Source of the DNA: Gleimia hominis
GTDB taxonomy: Bacteria > Actinomycetota > Actinomycetes > Actinomycetales > Actinomycetaceae
Direction: 5' to 3'
Length of the DNA stretch: 64,000 nt
NCBI RefSeq assembly: GCF_032085515.1
Contig: NZ_JASXSX010000001.1
Location: forward strand, 1,240,001-1,304,000
The notes beneath the pieces are model-generated. The model ran no database searches and had not been told where the DNA came from. It saw nothing but the letters and a program-made list of their open reading frames with translations. The translations under genes were made by a program, and so were the position numbers. This document shows, in pieces, positions 52,662 to 61,748 of the stretch; position 1 is the stretch's first letter; each line of letters begins with the position of its first letter.

Positions 52662-52720
52662 ATTGGTGTTCGTGCACTTCGAAAGTTATTCACAATTTTA
52701 CTTTTGAGGGTTTACAGCTC

Positions 52721-52800
52721 CTGGTCGGCTAGGCACGATAGGGGTATCCCGGAGAGGGAAGTATCCCTGTAAGACCAGCCCGGTAGTGCGCGGAGAGCGC
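52721..52800 (+). promoter_or_regulatory. Structured leader of recA
   Basis: The leader of about 155 bases includes CTGGTC (52721-52726) pairing with GACCAG (52773-52778). Inside it lie GGG/CCC stems: GGGTATCCC-like 52742-52750 and GGGA/TCCC 52756-52766. GCGC/GCGC follows at 52788-52800. Several alternative pairings exist. The role is unknown. Confidence 0.45.
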
Positions 52801-52822
52801 GAGAGTTAAAGGAAGGGTTTCC

Positions 52823-53959
52823 ATGGCCGCAACAACAGATCGTAATAAAGCACTAGAACTGGCTCTGAGCCAGATCGATAAACAGTTCGGTAAGGGTTCA
52901 GTAATGCGCCTGGGGGAAGACACCCACCGGCGAGTGGAAGTTATTCCCACCGGATCCCTTGCGCTCGACATTGCCCTCGGGGTGGGTGGGCTCCCGCGCG
53001 GACGTGTCATCGAAGTGTACGGTCCGGAATCGTCTGGTAAAACCACGGTAGCCTTGCACGCGGTGGCGCAGGCACAAAAACAGGGTGGTAACGCCGCATT
53101 CATCGACGCGGAACACGCATTAGATCCTGAATACGCGAAAAAACTTGGGGTTAACACCGACGACCTCCTAGTGTCCCAACCCGACACCGGTGAACAGGCA
53201 CTTGAGATCGCGGATATGCTGATCCGCTCCGGCGGAATCGACATCATCGTCATTGACTCCGTTGCCGCACTGGTGCCGAAAGCAGAAATTGAAGGCGAAA
53301 TGGGTGACTCCCACGTGGGCTTGCAAGCACGACTCATGTCGCAGGCGCTGCGGAAAATTACCGGCGCCCTTTCTGGAACCGGTACCACCGCGATTTTCAT
53401 CAACCAGTTGCGTGAAAAGATCGGTGTTTTCTTCGGCAGCCCCGAAACCACGACGGGTGGTAAAGCCCTGAAGTTCTACGCTTCGGTCCGTATCGATGTG
53501 CGCCGCATCGAGACCCTCAAAGAGCAGGGGAACCCGGTGGGTAACCGCACGCGCGCGAAAATTGTTAAGAACAAAGTGGCGCCCCCCTTCAAACAAGCAG
53601 AGTTTGACATTCTCTACGGTAAAGGCATTTCTCGCGAAGGGTCGATTATCGACATGGGGGTTGAATCGGGCATTGTGAAGAAATCAGGATCCTGGTTCAC
53701 CTACGGTTCTGACCAGCTGGGGCAAGGCAAAGAGAATGTCCGTAACTTCCTGCGCGACAACCCGCAGCTAGCGGACGAAATTGAAAATAAGATCCTGATC
53801 GAATTAGGCATCCGGGAAGATCCAAACGCGGTTTCGGTCGAGGCCGAATCCGATAATAAAGCGGAACCCGAAACTGCGGGCAAGAAGTCCGCGCGCGGAA
53901 AAGCGAAGAAGAATAACGCTAAAGTCGCCTCCGATCCGGCGGCAGAGGCTGGTTTCTAG
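52823..53959 (+). CDS. recA: Recombinase RecA
   Basis: The 378-residue strand-exchange ATPase and LexA coprotease activator has Walker A GPESSGKTT, DAEHALDPEYAKKLGV, Walker B IIVIDSVAAL, loop L1 EIEGEMGDSHVGLQARLMSQ and loop L2 FGSPETTTGGKALKFYASVR region. The Lys-rich C-terminal tail (KKSARGKAKKNN) is atypical; E. coli has an acidic tail. It uses AAAGGAAGGG before ATG. No intein is present. It overlaps recX by one base. Confidence 0.97.
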   Translation: MAATTDRNKALELALSQIDKQFGKGSVMRLGEDTHRRVEVIPTGSLALDIALGVGGLPRGRVIEVYGPESSGKTTVALHAVAQAQKQGGNAAFIDAEHALDPEYAKKLGVNTDDLLVSQPDTGEQALEIADMLIRSGGIDIIVIDSVAALVPKAEIEGEMGDSHVGLQARLMSQALRKITGALSGTGTTAIFINQLREKIGVFFGSPETTTGGKALKFYASVRIDVRRIETLKEQGNPVGNRTRAKIVKNKVAPPFKQAEFDILYGKGISREGSIIDMGVESGIVKKSGSWFTYGSDQLGQGKENVRNFLRDNPQLADEIENKILIELGIREDPNAVSVEAESDNKAEPETAGKKSARGKAKKNNAKVASDPAAEAGF

Positions 53960-54537
53960 TGAATCTTTCTTACGATCTAGACGAGCACGTAGTTAAGAAA
54001 CGTCGGGATTGGAAAAAGCAGCAGCGCCGCCGGGAAGAACGCCGTGAGTGGGCCGCCTCGCTAGAAGGGGAGCAGGCAGTGGAGCAGGCAAAAGAGGTGG
54101 CGCTGCGGATGCTTGACCGGCAAGACCGCTCAGTCGGGCAGTGCCGGGCCCGCCTAAGTGAACGCGGGTTTCAGCCCGAACCCATCGAGGAAGCACTGCA
54201 ACGCCTAGTGGACGCGAACATCCTCGACGATGAGCGGTACGCCCGCATGCTCGTTAGAACCCGACACGCGGAACGCGGCCTCGTGGGGCGGGCCCTGGTG
54301 GAGCAACTGCGGCGCAAACTAATCCCACCGGACGTGATTGAACAAGCGTTAGACGAAGTGGATGAAGATAATACCGACCGTGTGGCGAGTGAACTCGTGC
54401 GGAAACGATTGCGTACGATGGGGGGAGTGGATCAAAAGAGGCAACGACAGAGGCTACTGTCAATGCTGGCACGAAAAGGGTATCCACCTTCACAAAGCAT
54501 TCGGGTAATATCCGAAGTGATGGAAGAAGACAACTAA
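53959..54537 (+). CDS. recX: Regulatory protein RecX
   Basis: This 192-residue modulator of RecA is made of three-helix repeats. It contains ALRMLDRQDRSVGQCRARLSERGF and DDERYARMLVRTRHAERGLVGRALVEQLRRK, noted by key blocks LxxRxRSxxQxRxxLxxRGF and DxxYAxxxVRxR. The GTG start overlaps the recA stop (TAGTG), so translation is coupled. The N-terminal 45 residues are strongly charged. Confidence 0.93.
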   Translation: MNLSYDLDEHVVKKRRDWKKQQRRREERREWAASLEGEQAVEQAKEVALRMLDRQDRSVGQCRARLSERGFQPEPIEEALQRLVDANILDDERYARMLVRTRHAERGLVGRALVEQLRRKLIPPDVIEQALDEVDEDNTDRVASELVRKRLRTMGGVDQKRQRQRLLSMLARKGYPPSQSIRVISEVMEEDN

Positions 54538-54588
54538 TAAAAGGCGGGAAAACCCGTCAACGGTTCCCAACAGACGAGCGGAGCGCAA

Positions 54589-55080
54589 GTGGCTAGTACA
54601 GCACGGCTGATTATTCGTGAACTCATCGAGAAACATGAGACCGTGGCAGTTGCCGAATCCCTCACCGGCGGTTTACTGTCCGCAGCGCTAGTGGATGTGC
54701 CCGGCGCGTCCGCGTGTTTGCGTGGTGGGGCGTGCACGTACGCGGTAGACACTAAAGCACGCGTGCTGAACGTGAGTGGCGCCGCCTTGGAAGAAACCGG
54801 GCCAGTGGATCCAAAAGTCGCGATGCAGATGGCACGCGGAGCAACGGAACTATTCGACGCGCGATACGGCCTGTCCACCACCGGGGTGGCCGGCCCAGGG
54901 GCCGCCGATGGTCATCCAGCTGGCACCGTGTACGTGGGTTTTCACGATCGCGAGGCAGGTACCTCAGCGGCAACCCTATTTTCACTAAGTGGAAACCGGA
55001 TGGAAATCCGCCAAGCAGCCACCCAAGCGGCACTGGACTACTTCTACGACCAACTCAGCGGCGTCGAAGCCCTGTTCTAG
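54589..55080 (+). CDS. cinA: CinA C-terminal domain protein (NMN amidohydrolase PncC family)
   Basis: The 163-residue protein comprises only the C-terminal domain of CinA, which deamidates nicotinamide mononucleotide. Signatures are AVAESLTGGLLSAALVDVPG, GACTYAVDTKARVL and GLSTTGVAGPGAADGHPAGTVYVG, noted by its key block TGxAGPGxxxxxPxGTVxxG. In other actinobacteria it lies between pgsA and clgR; here it follows recX. The start is GTG 54589. The 3' end is embedded in a 20-bp tandem repeat. Confidence 0.9.
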   Translation: MASTARLIIRELIEKHETVAVAESLTGGLLSAALVDVPGASACLRGGACTYAVDTKARVLNVSGAALEETGPVDPKVAMQMARGATELFDARYGLSTTGVAGPGAADGHPAGTVYVGFHDREAGTSAATLFSLSGNRMEIRQAATQAALDYFYDQLSGVEALF

Positions 55081-55124
55081 CAAGCAAAAGCCTGTTCTAG
55101 AAAGCAAAAGCCTGTTCTAGAAAA
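55071..55124 (+). repeat. 20-bp tandem repeat across the cinA stop
   Basis: Units begin CCTGTTCTAG at 55071, 55091 and 55111, the first two followed by AAGCAAAAG-like bases; the third is partial. The TAG triplets at 55078, 55098 and 55118 lie in three different frames. The first is the true cinA stop. Confidence 0.92.
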
Positions 55125-55225
55125 CGTGCGGTCCCCACTGGTGCTGAACTACCAGCGCTAACGTGATTCCTGAGGGGCGCGCTGAGGCCAATCCGTAGGG
55201 AAGTGCTAACAAGTCCCCACTAGTG

Positions 55226-56752
55226 TTAGCTGCGCGGGCGGATAGTGGGCATTCCCAAACCAACTTTACGGGCCTGTTCGGGCGTCGGATTAGCTTGCTG
55301 CCAAATGTCACCCGCCCGGGTGCGGCGAACCTCAAACAGCCCGTTTTCAAGTGCTGAATCTGCGATCAAATGGTGCGGCGCCCCGTGGGTGACGCGCGCA
55401 CTCACCAAATCACCGGGACGCACATCCACCCCGAACTTCACGCCCGCCGGCAAGCCGACGTGCACCAGCCGGTTATCGCGCGCCCGCCCAGACAGACGGG
55501 CAGAAGCTGCATCCTTCTTCCCGTGATGCTCACTGACGAGCACCTCAACCGTTTGCCCCTCCAGTGCACGCGCATCCTCGGTGGAAATCCGGTCTTGTAA
55601 CGCAACTAGACGCTCGTAACGTTCCTGCGCCACCTGCGGCGGTACCTGATCGGGCATGTCCGCCGCCGGCGTGCCAGGCCGCGGCGAGTAAATGAACGTG
55701 AATGCAGACGCGAATCGAGACCGCTCAACCACGTCCAGGGTCTGTTGAAAATCCTCTTCCGTCTCACCCGGGAAGCCAACGATAATGTCCGTGGTTATCG
55801 CTGCATTCGGAATCGAGGCCCGTACCTGCTCCAAGATTCGGTCAAACCGGCGGGTGCGGTAAGATCGGCGCATTGCCCGCAAAACCCGGTCTGACCCAGA
55901 TTGCAGCGGCATGTGCAGGCTAGGCATAACCGTGGGGGTCTGTGCCATAGCTTCAATCACGTCCTCACGGAACGCGGCCGGATGCGGACTGGTGAAACGC
56001 AACCTTTCCAACCCGGGAATCTGACCGGCTTGGCGCAGCAAATCCGCGAACGCCCCGCGGTGGCCGAAATTGACGCCGTAAGAGTTCACGTTCTGCCCAA
56101 GTAACGTAACCTCGATTGCACCTTGAGCTACAACCGCTTCAATCTCCGCCAGAATCTCACCGGGCCGACGGTCCCGCTCCTTACCGCGAAGGTGCGGCAC
56201 AATGCAGAACGTGCACGTATTATTGCACCCCACTGAGATGGAAACCCACGCGGAATAACTGGATTCGCGCCGCGTGGGAAGCGTGGAGGGAAACACTTTG
56301 AGGGACTCTTCAATCTCCACCGCGGCCTCGCGGTTGTGTGCAGAACGTTTTAACAATACGGGCAGCACATCGATGTTGTGCGTGCCGAACACCACATCCA
56401 CCCAAGGAGCTTTTTGCACAATCTTTTCGCGCATCTGCTGCGCTAAACAGCCACCCACTGCGATCTGCATGTCGGGGCGTTCACGCTTCACAGCAGCTAG
56501 CTGCCCGAGGTTACCGAACAGTTTATTCGCCGCATTTTCGCGCACCGAACACGTGTTAATTACGACCACGTCCGCACCTTCGTCACCAGCTTCCGTGGCG
56601 CGCGCAGCCGCTTGCGGTACTTCTTGAACCCGCACCAGGCCCTGTTCTTCGAGCAAACCGGCCATACGTTCGGAATCGTGTACGTTCATTTGGCAGCCGA
56701 GCGTACGGACCGTGTAGGTTTTTGGGGAAATTGCAGTATTCATCGCCGCCAT
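55226..56752 (-). CDS. miaB: tRNA-2-methylthio-N6-dimethylallyladenosine synthase MiaB
   Basis: This 508-residue radical SAM methylthiotransferase acts on A37 of tRNAs reading codons that start with U. The N-terminal UPF0004 domain has Cys in GCQMNVHDSE, NTCSVREN and GGCLAQQM. The radical SAM motif is CNNTCTFCIVP, and a C-terminal TRAM domain is present (about 420-490). ATG 56752 or 56743 may be the start. It lies near miaA, which makes its substrate. Confidence 0.94.
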   Translation of the reverse strand: MAAMNTAISPKTYTVRTLGCQMNVHDSERMAGLLEEQGLVRVQEVPQAAARATEAGDEGADVVVINTCSVRENAANKLFGNLGQLAAVKRERPDMQIAVGGCLAQQMREKIVQKAPWVDVVFGTHNIDVLPVLLKRSAHNREAAVEIEESLKVFPSTLPTRRESSYSAWVSISVGCNNTCTFCIVPHLRGKERDRRPGEILAEIEAVVAQGAIEVTLLGQNVNSYGVNFGHRGAFADLLRQAGQIPGLERLRFTSPHPAAFREDVIEAMAQTPTVMPSLHMPLQSGSDRVLRAMRRSYRTRRFDRILEQVRASIPNAAITTDIIVGFPGETEEDFQQTLDVVERSRFASAFTFIYSPRPGTPAADMPDQVPPQVAQERYERLVALQDRISTEDARALEGQTVEVLVSEHHGKKDAASARLSGRARDNRLVHVGLPAGVKFGVDVRPGDLVSARVTHGAPHHLIADSALENGLFEVRRTRAGDIWQQANPTPEQARKVGLGMPTIRPRS

Positions 56753-56869
56753 TGTAATAGACGGGTAAGCGAATGGGAATCTGAACTGGCGGCGCTGATG
56801 GGCGCGTCACAACGCATAAAGCGGTAGGCTCAAAGAGGTACGTAACTGAGTAATTTTGTCGGAGGTCTG

Positions 56870-57568
56870 GTGGATCCACGAATCTACGTGATGCCCGCTT
56901 TGGGATCACTACTGCTAGCGACCACGCTGTGTGGCCTAGTTGGGTTGGAACGGCAGATTCGACACAAGAACGCGGGGATTCGCACGATCGCGCTCGTCGG
57001 GTTAGGGGCGTGCCTGTTCACGCTCACCGGCCGGTTCGGTTTCGTGGTGCATGAGGCGGTGGCGGGTGACATGACGCGTATCGCCGCGCAAGTGGTTTCC
57101 GGAGTTGGTTTTCTGGGTGCCGGGCTGATTTTCGTCCATCGAGATTCCGTGCGCGGCCTAACCACCGCGGCTTCCATCTGGATTTCCGCTGCCATCGGAG
57201 TTACCTGCGGGGCGGGCCTGACATATATTGCGTTGGCGGGCACGCTCGTGTACTTCATTCTCACCTTTATTCTGCCGCCGCTGATTCGGCTGCTGCCCAA
57301 AGCGGATCCGCAGCGAGTGGTTGATATTGAGTATTTGGAGTACCCCGGCACGCTGCGGCGGTTACTGCTGATCGCATCCGATCTGGGGTTTGATGCGCAA
57401 ATAATTGCTTCGCGGCGGCTCAATAAAGAAAAACCACCGCTCGTAAACGTGTCGATTCGCTTCACGGGCAGACTTCATTTAACCGAGCTGGCGGCCGAAC
57501 TGGGGGCCACCGAAGGGGTAGAGGCCATCCACATTGAAGACACCCCAGAGATCGCGGATGCAGATTAG
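56870..57568 (+). CDS. MgtC/SapB-family membrane protein
   Basis: The 232-residue protein has five hydrophobic segments in the first 145 residues and the family blocks GLERQIRHKNAGIRT and VSGVGFLGAGLIF and LTTAASIWISAAIG, followed by an ACT-like cytoplasmic domain. MgtC proteins aid growth in low magnesium and in macrophages, by an unsettled mechanism. The start is GTG at 56870 after GGAGG. Confidence 0.88.
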   Translation: MDPRIYVMPALGSLLLATTLCGLVGLERQIRHKNAGIRTIALVGLGACLFTLTGRFGFVVHEAVAGDMTRIAAQVVSGVGFLGAGLIFVHRDSVRGLTTAASIWISAAIGVTCGAGLTYIALAGTLVYFILTFILPPLIRLLPKADPQRVVDIEYLEYPGTLRRLLLIASDLGFDAQIIASRRLNKEKPPLVNVSIRFTGRLHLTELAAELGATEGVEAIHIEDTPEIADAD

Positions 57569-57667
57569 TCCCCATAAATGTTGCGTGACTATTCGGCGCA
57601 GGACACTTTTACGTTATGTTTTGCGAGTTTAGGCAAATATGACGCCAGGTTCGGGAATCAGGGGAGG

Positions 57668-58138
57668 CTACGCCGGGGGAATCAGTTCGGGCAGTTCCTC
57701 CATGGCTTGTTTGATGCATGACCGGGCTGTGTTGAAAGCCAACTGGAACTGTTCAATCGTCAATCCAGCTTCCGCGTAGAACGCGCAGTCAAGGCGGATC
57801 ACCCACTGTTTCCCAACGCGCGCTAGGTACGCGTTCGGGTAGTGACACCGGGCGTTCCACTCATTTGTCGCATCCGTCAGCAGGTGCAGGGCTTTTTCCA
57901 CGTCCTCGAGCGTGTCGTCCGGTTGCCCGCCGAAAGAAGCGCCGGGGGAGGGCACGGGAAATGATGATTTTATGAGCATCCACACGTGATCGCTTGACAC
58001 TCCCACGTTTAACGCCATGTCGTCGACCACCACGTCGAATGCCGTTTCTTGCTGCGCGACTATTTGGATTTGGCACAGTTCTAAGAGCTGGCCTAACCGA
58101 TTCATATCAAGGGGGTAGAACAGTTGGTGGTTACGCAT
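57668..58138 (-). CDS. YbjN-like protein (second of an overlapping pair)
   Basis: This 156-residue soluble protein has the alpha/beta layout of the YbjN/type III chaperone-like fold: an N-terminal helix (MNRLGQLLELCQ), strands (AFDVVVDD, HVWMLIKSSF) and C-terminal helices (TIEQFQLAFNTARSCIKQAME). Start ATG 58138 is nested in the previous stop (ATGCGTAA, eight bases shared); a GTG at 58156 would add six residues. YbjN-type proteins are linked to stress tolerance and motility, but the mechanism is unknown. Confidence 0.7.
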   Translation of the reverse strand: MRNHQLFYPLDMNRLGQLLELCQIQIVAQQETAFDVVVDDMALNVGVSSDHVWMLIKSSFPVPSPGASFGGQPDDTLEDVEKALHLLTDATNEWNARCHYPNAYLARVGKQWVIRLDCAFYAEAGLTIEQFQLAFNTARSCIKQAMEELPELIPPA

Positions 58139-58601
58139 CGCTATCGGGCCTTTCACTCTCCCACGGATCCGGAAATGCGGTGTTGAGCTGGCTTAAAACG
58201 TAGTTTGTGGAACCAATAATAAGGTTGAGTTCTTGCAGGATCTGCGTATCTGTTGCCCCCGCGCTCCAGTTGAAAGCCCACGAGGCATTGAACCGGATCT
58301 TCCCTTCATCCATCACGTAGTAGGCGATTTTGGGGGCGTAGATAGTGCCGTTTAATCGCTGCACCACGTCCTTAACTTCCCGCAGGTACGCGATGTTCAC
58401 CGACCGAGCCCAAGGAGCGTGGATGCGCCACAGGTACTGTCCGTTTTCAATCGCCGAGTGTCTGAGTTCCATGAAATGACCGTAGAACGGGATGATTGCG
58501 CGACCGTCCGTGCCGGCGACACACTGAACCTTCGCTTGCTCTAATGCGGCGTACACCCGTTGCGGGGTTACCGCTTGCAAAGATGCGGCTTGGTCGAACA
58601 T
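58131..58601 (-). CDS. YbjN-like protein (first of an overlapping pair)
   Basis: This 156-residue protein has the same predicted fold as its downstream partner: helix VTPQRVYAALEQAKV, strands YLWRIHAPW and KIRFNASWAF, and terminal helices TDTQILQELNLIIGSTNYVLSQL. The two share little sequence but equal length and fold, which suggests an old duplication and a heterodimer. The ATG at 58601 lies 62 bases from miaA, transcribed divergently. Confidence 0.7.
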   Translation of the reverse strand: MFDQAASLQAVTPQRVYAALEQAKVQCVAGTDGRAIIPFYGHFMELRHSAIENGQYLWRIHAPWARSVNIAYLREVKDVVQRLNGTIYAPKIAYYVMDEGKIRFNASWAFNWSAGATDTQILQELNLIIGSTNYVLSQLNTAFPDPWESERPDSDA

Positions 58602-58663
58602 GCGTCTAGTCTAGTGGTTTTTTGTTTGGTGAGAAACCACGGGCCGGCCGCTAAGCTGTATGC

Positions 58664-59569
58664 GTGATAGGGATCGTTGGTTCAACCGCCTCAGGTAAGT
58701 CCGCGCTCGGCATGGCGTTAGCGCAGCATCTGCAGGGTGCGATTATTTCCGCGGACGCGTACGCGCTTTACCGGGGGATGGATATTGGAACGGCGAAGCC
58801 CTCGGCGCAAGATCGCGCACAAGTACCTCATTATCAAATAGACGTTTTAGATATTCATGAGGTCGCGTCGGTGGCTGCCTACCAGCAGTACGCGCGGGCG
58901 GACGCGGATGCGATTGAGGCGGACGGGCAGGTGCCAATCGCGGTGGGTGGTTCCGGATTGTACGTGCGGGCACTGTTCGACCAAATGCATTTTCCGGGTA
59001 CGGACCGGCAGATCCGCGCGCGGCTCCAAGCGGAAGCGGACGAGTTAGGGAGCGCGGCTATGCACGCGCGGTTAGCGGCGGCCGATCCAAAAGCGGCGCA
59101 GCGACTGCACCCAAATAATGCGCGCCGCATAGTGCGGGCCCTGGAGGTAATTGAGCTAACCGGCCAGCCATTTAGTGCAACACTGCCGAAAGAAGAGTTC
59201 GTGCGGCCCAGCGTACTCATCGGGGTGAGGCGCGAAAATGACGACGTGGACCAGCGGATAACTGCCCGCACTAAGCAGATGTTCCAGGCGGGGTGGGTGG
59301 AAGAAGTGCGCGTACTTATGCGCCGCGGGTTCGCTGCCACACCCACCGCGGTGCGGGCCACGGGCTACCGAGCAGTCATGGACCTCATAAACGGCGAGCT
59401 AACCCCGCAGGAAACGGTGGATGCCGTGTGTTTACAAACCCGTCAGCTGGTGCGCCGGCAAGTAAAATGGTTCCGTAAAGACCCGCGCATCCACTGGCTG
59501 AACGCCACCGAGATGAGCCAAGACCAGCTGGTGGATCAGGCGTTGCGCATAATCCGCAAAATGCGGTAA
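58664..59569 (+). CDS. miaA: tRNA dimethylallyltransferase MiaA
   Basis: This 301-residue prenyltransferase adds a dimethylallyl group to N6 of A37 in tRNA, the substrate of MiaB. The P-loop is GSTASGKS in place of GPTASGKS. DALYRGMDIGTAKP is represented by ADAYALYRGMDIGTAKPS, and GGSGLYVRAL and PNNARRIVRALEV follow. GTG 58664 lies six bases after TAAGCT (58652-58657) with no ribosome-binding site, so leaderless expression is likely. Its end overlaps the convergent methyltransferase by 34 bases. Confidence 0.93.
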   Translation: MIGIVGSTASGKSALGMALAQHLQGAIISADAYALYRGMDIGTAKPSAQDRAQVPHYQIDVLDIHEVASVAAYQQYARADADAIEADGQVPIAVGGSGLYVRALFDQMHFPGTDRQIRARLQAEADELGSAAMHARLAAADPKAAQRLHPNNARRIVRALEVIELTGQPFSATLPKEEFVRPSVLIGVRRENDDVDQRITARTKQMFQAGWVEEVRVLMRRGFAATPTAVRATGYRAVMDLINGELTPQETVDAVCLQTRQLVRRQVKWFRKDPRIHWLNATEMSQDQLVDQALRIIRKMR

Positions 59570-60156
59570 CCCTTCTTCGAGGCGGCGCGCTGTGCATCCC
59601 AACCCTGCGCCGCGGCCCAGCGTTGGAACGAATCCGCACCGAGGTTCCGGGCGATCACCAACCAGGCTTGACCGTTTGGTGACAAGTGCTGCATCCACTG
59701 CGTGATCATGGTCTGTAACGCGTCTTTCCCCACGCGGATCGGTGGGTTCGACCAGATGCAGTCGAACTGTAAAGATTCTTCTTGAGCGCGCGCCAGTGCC
59801 TCATCGGCTGTTAAGACCGTCAAATTTGAGCAACCGTTAACACGCGCGTTCTGACGCGTAAGTTCCAGAGCGCGAGTATTCACGTCAACGCCCCACACGT
59901 GGGCCTGAGGGCGCTCTTTCGCCATCGCCAACGCCAGCGGACCCCAACCGCATCCTAAATCTAAAAACAAACCACTTTCAGGTAAAGGCGGAGCTTTCTT
60001 GAGAAGAGAGGCGGTCCCCAAGTCTAGCCGGTGCGCGGAAAACACGGACGACGCGGTTTTCACGTCGAAGTCAAACCCGCGGGCACTAAAGCTCAAAGAC
60101 TCAGTTTCGGCGTTCGTTGCTGCTTGCGTATCAGTGAAGTAATGGCTCACACGCAT
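59536..60156 (-). CDS. RsmC-like class I methyltransferase
   Basis: The 206-residue SAM methyltransferase has motif I LDLGCGWGPLALAMA, acidic loop VWGVDVNTRALEL and motif IV SNPPIRVGK, the NPPxR form of 16S rRNA G1207 methyltransferases and related YbiN/small methyltransferases. The frame is open to 60204, but ATG 60156 begins MRVSHYF, the family start. The target is rRNA by analogy only. Confidence 0.85.
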   Translation of the reverse strand: MRVSHYFTDTQAATNAETESLSFSARGFDFDVKTASSVFSAHRLDLGTASLLKKAPPLPESGLFLDLGCGWGPLALAMAKERPQAHVWGVDVNTRALELTRQNARVNGCSNLTVLTADEALARAQEESLQFDCIWSNPPIRVGKDALQTMITQWMQHLSPNGQAWLVIARNLGADSFQRWAAAQGWDAQRAASKKGYRILRIMRNA

Positions 60157-60221
60157 TAGGATACCGGAAACGTGTGCACACTCTGGAGATACGCGGAAAG
60201 ACATGAGAAAATAGAGCCAGT

Positions 60222-61748
60222 ATGGCTAAAAATGAGGTTTCTTTGGCTCACTCTGATGATGCAGAACTAGAACGCGCCCGCGCGGTCGTGCAACGCGTTT
60301 TGGAACGGCAAAAACGTCGCCCCGTGGCGCAGGCACTTAGTTCCACTACCGAGCAGCATGAGGAAGGCGCGGGAAGCCTCGAGCGGCAGGCCCGGGCCGC
60401 GCGCGGGGCTCTGCGGCAAGACCGCGTGGCGAGCGCGGAACTGGAAGAAGTTTCCGAAGTTGAGTACCGGCAAGTGCGGTTAGAGCGCGTGGTCCTCGTC
60501 GGAATCTACGCGCATTCACAGCGGGACGCGCAAAACTCCCTCAACGAACTCGATGCCCTGGCCCGTACAGCCGGGTCCGCAGTGGTGGGCCACATGCTGC
60601 AGCGGCGGGACATGCCGGACACGGCCACGTACCTGGGTTCGGGGAAAGCGAAAGAACTCGCGCGCCTCGTGCGGTCAACGGGGGCGGACACGGTGATTGT
60701 TGACACGGAACTCGCCCCCTCGCAGCGCCGCGCACTAGAAGACGTGGTGCAGGTCAAAGTGGTGGACCGCACGGCGTTAATCCTCGACATCTTCGCGCAG
60801 CACGCCCAGTCGCGCGAAGGTAAGGCGCAAGTTGAGTTAGCGCAACTGGAGTACCTGCTGCCGCGACTACGTGGCTGGGGTGAGTCCATGTCCCGCCAAT
60901 CCGGTGGCCGCGTCGCGGGTGGTGAAGGCATTGGATCGCGCGGGCCGGGGGAGACGAAAATAGAGCTCGACCGGCGGCGTATCCGCTCGCGCATGGCCCG
61001 TCTGCGCCGGCAAATCAAAAACATGCGGCCCACCCGGCAAACCCGGCGCCACCACCGCCGAATGGGACGGATCCCGTCGGTCGCGATCGCGGGGTACACG
61101 AACGCGGGTAAGTCCACGTTATTGAACCGGCTCACGGGGGCGGAAGTGATGGTTGAAGACGCGCTGTTCGCCACCCTCGACCCCACTGTGCGGATGGCAC
61201 AAACCCCAGATGGGCGCGAATACACCCTGGTGGACACCGTTGGGTTCGTGCGCAACCTCCCAACCCAACTTGTGGAAGCCTTCCGTTCTACGCTTGAGGA
61301 AGTGGGGGAAGCGGACGTTATCGTGCACGTCGTGGACGCGGCCCATCCAGAACCGTTCGCGCAGATCCGCGCGGTGAACGAAGTGTTAGAAACAATCGAC
61401 GGTGCCGCGCATATTCCTCAGATCATAGCGTTGAACAAAGCGGATCTAGCTCCCGCAGCGGACCTGGCGATTCTGCGGTCGCGCCTGCCCAGAGCGGTTG
61501 CGGTTTCCGCTCGGACCGGTGCGGGCATTGAAGAACTTGCGGAACTGATCGCCCAGACCCTACCTCGCCCCGATGTGCACGTGGACGTGGTGGTGCCATA
61601 CGAACACGGGGACCTGGTGAATAGTTTCCACGAGACCGGACAGATCGAACAGGAAGAATACCTGGAAACCGGCACCCGCCTCGTAGGGCGCGTGAACGGA
61701 TCCTTAGCGCACCGATTACAAGAGGTGGACGTCGCAAATGGCCAGTGA
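60222..61748 (+). CDS. hflX: GTPase HflX
   Basis: The 508-residue ribosome-associated GTPase splits stalled or hibernating ribosomes. The N-terminal HflX domain contains DTATYLGSGKAKEL and VELAQLEYLLPRLRGWG, with a coiled-coil stretch RRRIRSRMARLRRQI. The G domain has GYTNAGKST, DTVGFVRNLPTQL and NKADL. The first 80 residues are charged and variable. It overlaps the next gene by 11 bases. Confidence 0.94.
   Translation: MAKNEVSLAHSDDAELERARAVVQRVLERQKRRPVAQALSSTTEQHEEGAGSLERQARAARGALRQDRVASAELEEVSEVEYRQVRLERVVLVGIYAHSQRDAQNSLNELDALARTAGSAVVGHMLQRRDMPDTATYLGSGKAKELARLVRSTGADTVIVDTELAPSQRRALEDVVQVKVVDRTALILDIFAQHAQSREGKAQVELAQLEYLLPRLRGWGESMSRQSGGRVAGGEGIGSRGPGETKIELDRRRIRSRMARLRRQIKNMRPTRQTRRHHRRMGRIPSVAIAGYTNAGKSTLLNRLTGAEVMVEDALFATLDPTVRMAQTPDGREYTLVDTVGFVRNLPTQLVEAFRSTLEEVGEADVIVHVVDAAHPEPFAQIRAVNEVLETIDGAAHIPQIIALNKADLAPAADLAILRSRLPRAVAVSARTGAGIEELAELIAQTLPRPDVHVDVVVPYEHGDLVNSFHETGQIEQEEYLETGTRLVGRVNGSLAHRLQEVDVANGQ

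Noticed and set aside
52661..52690. Second LexA box near the recA start of transcription
   Set aside because: Only a half-site-like TTCG/TTCGAA mix is present, without the palindrome.
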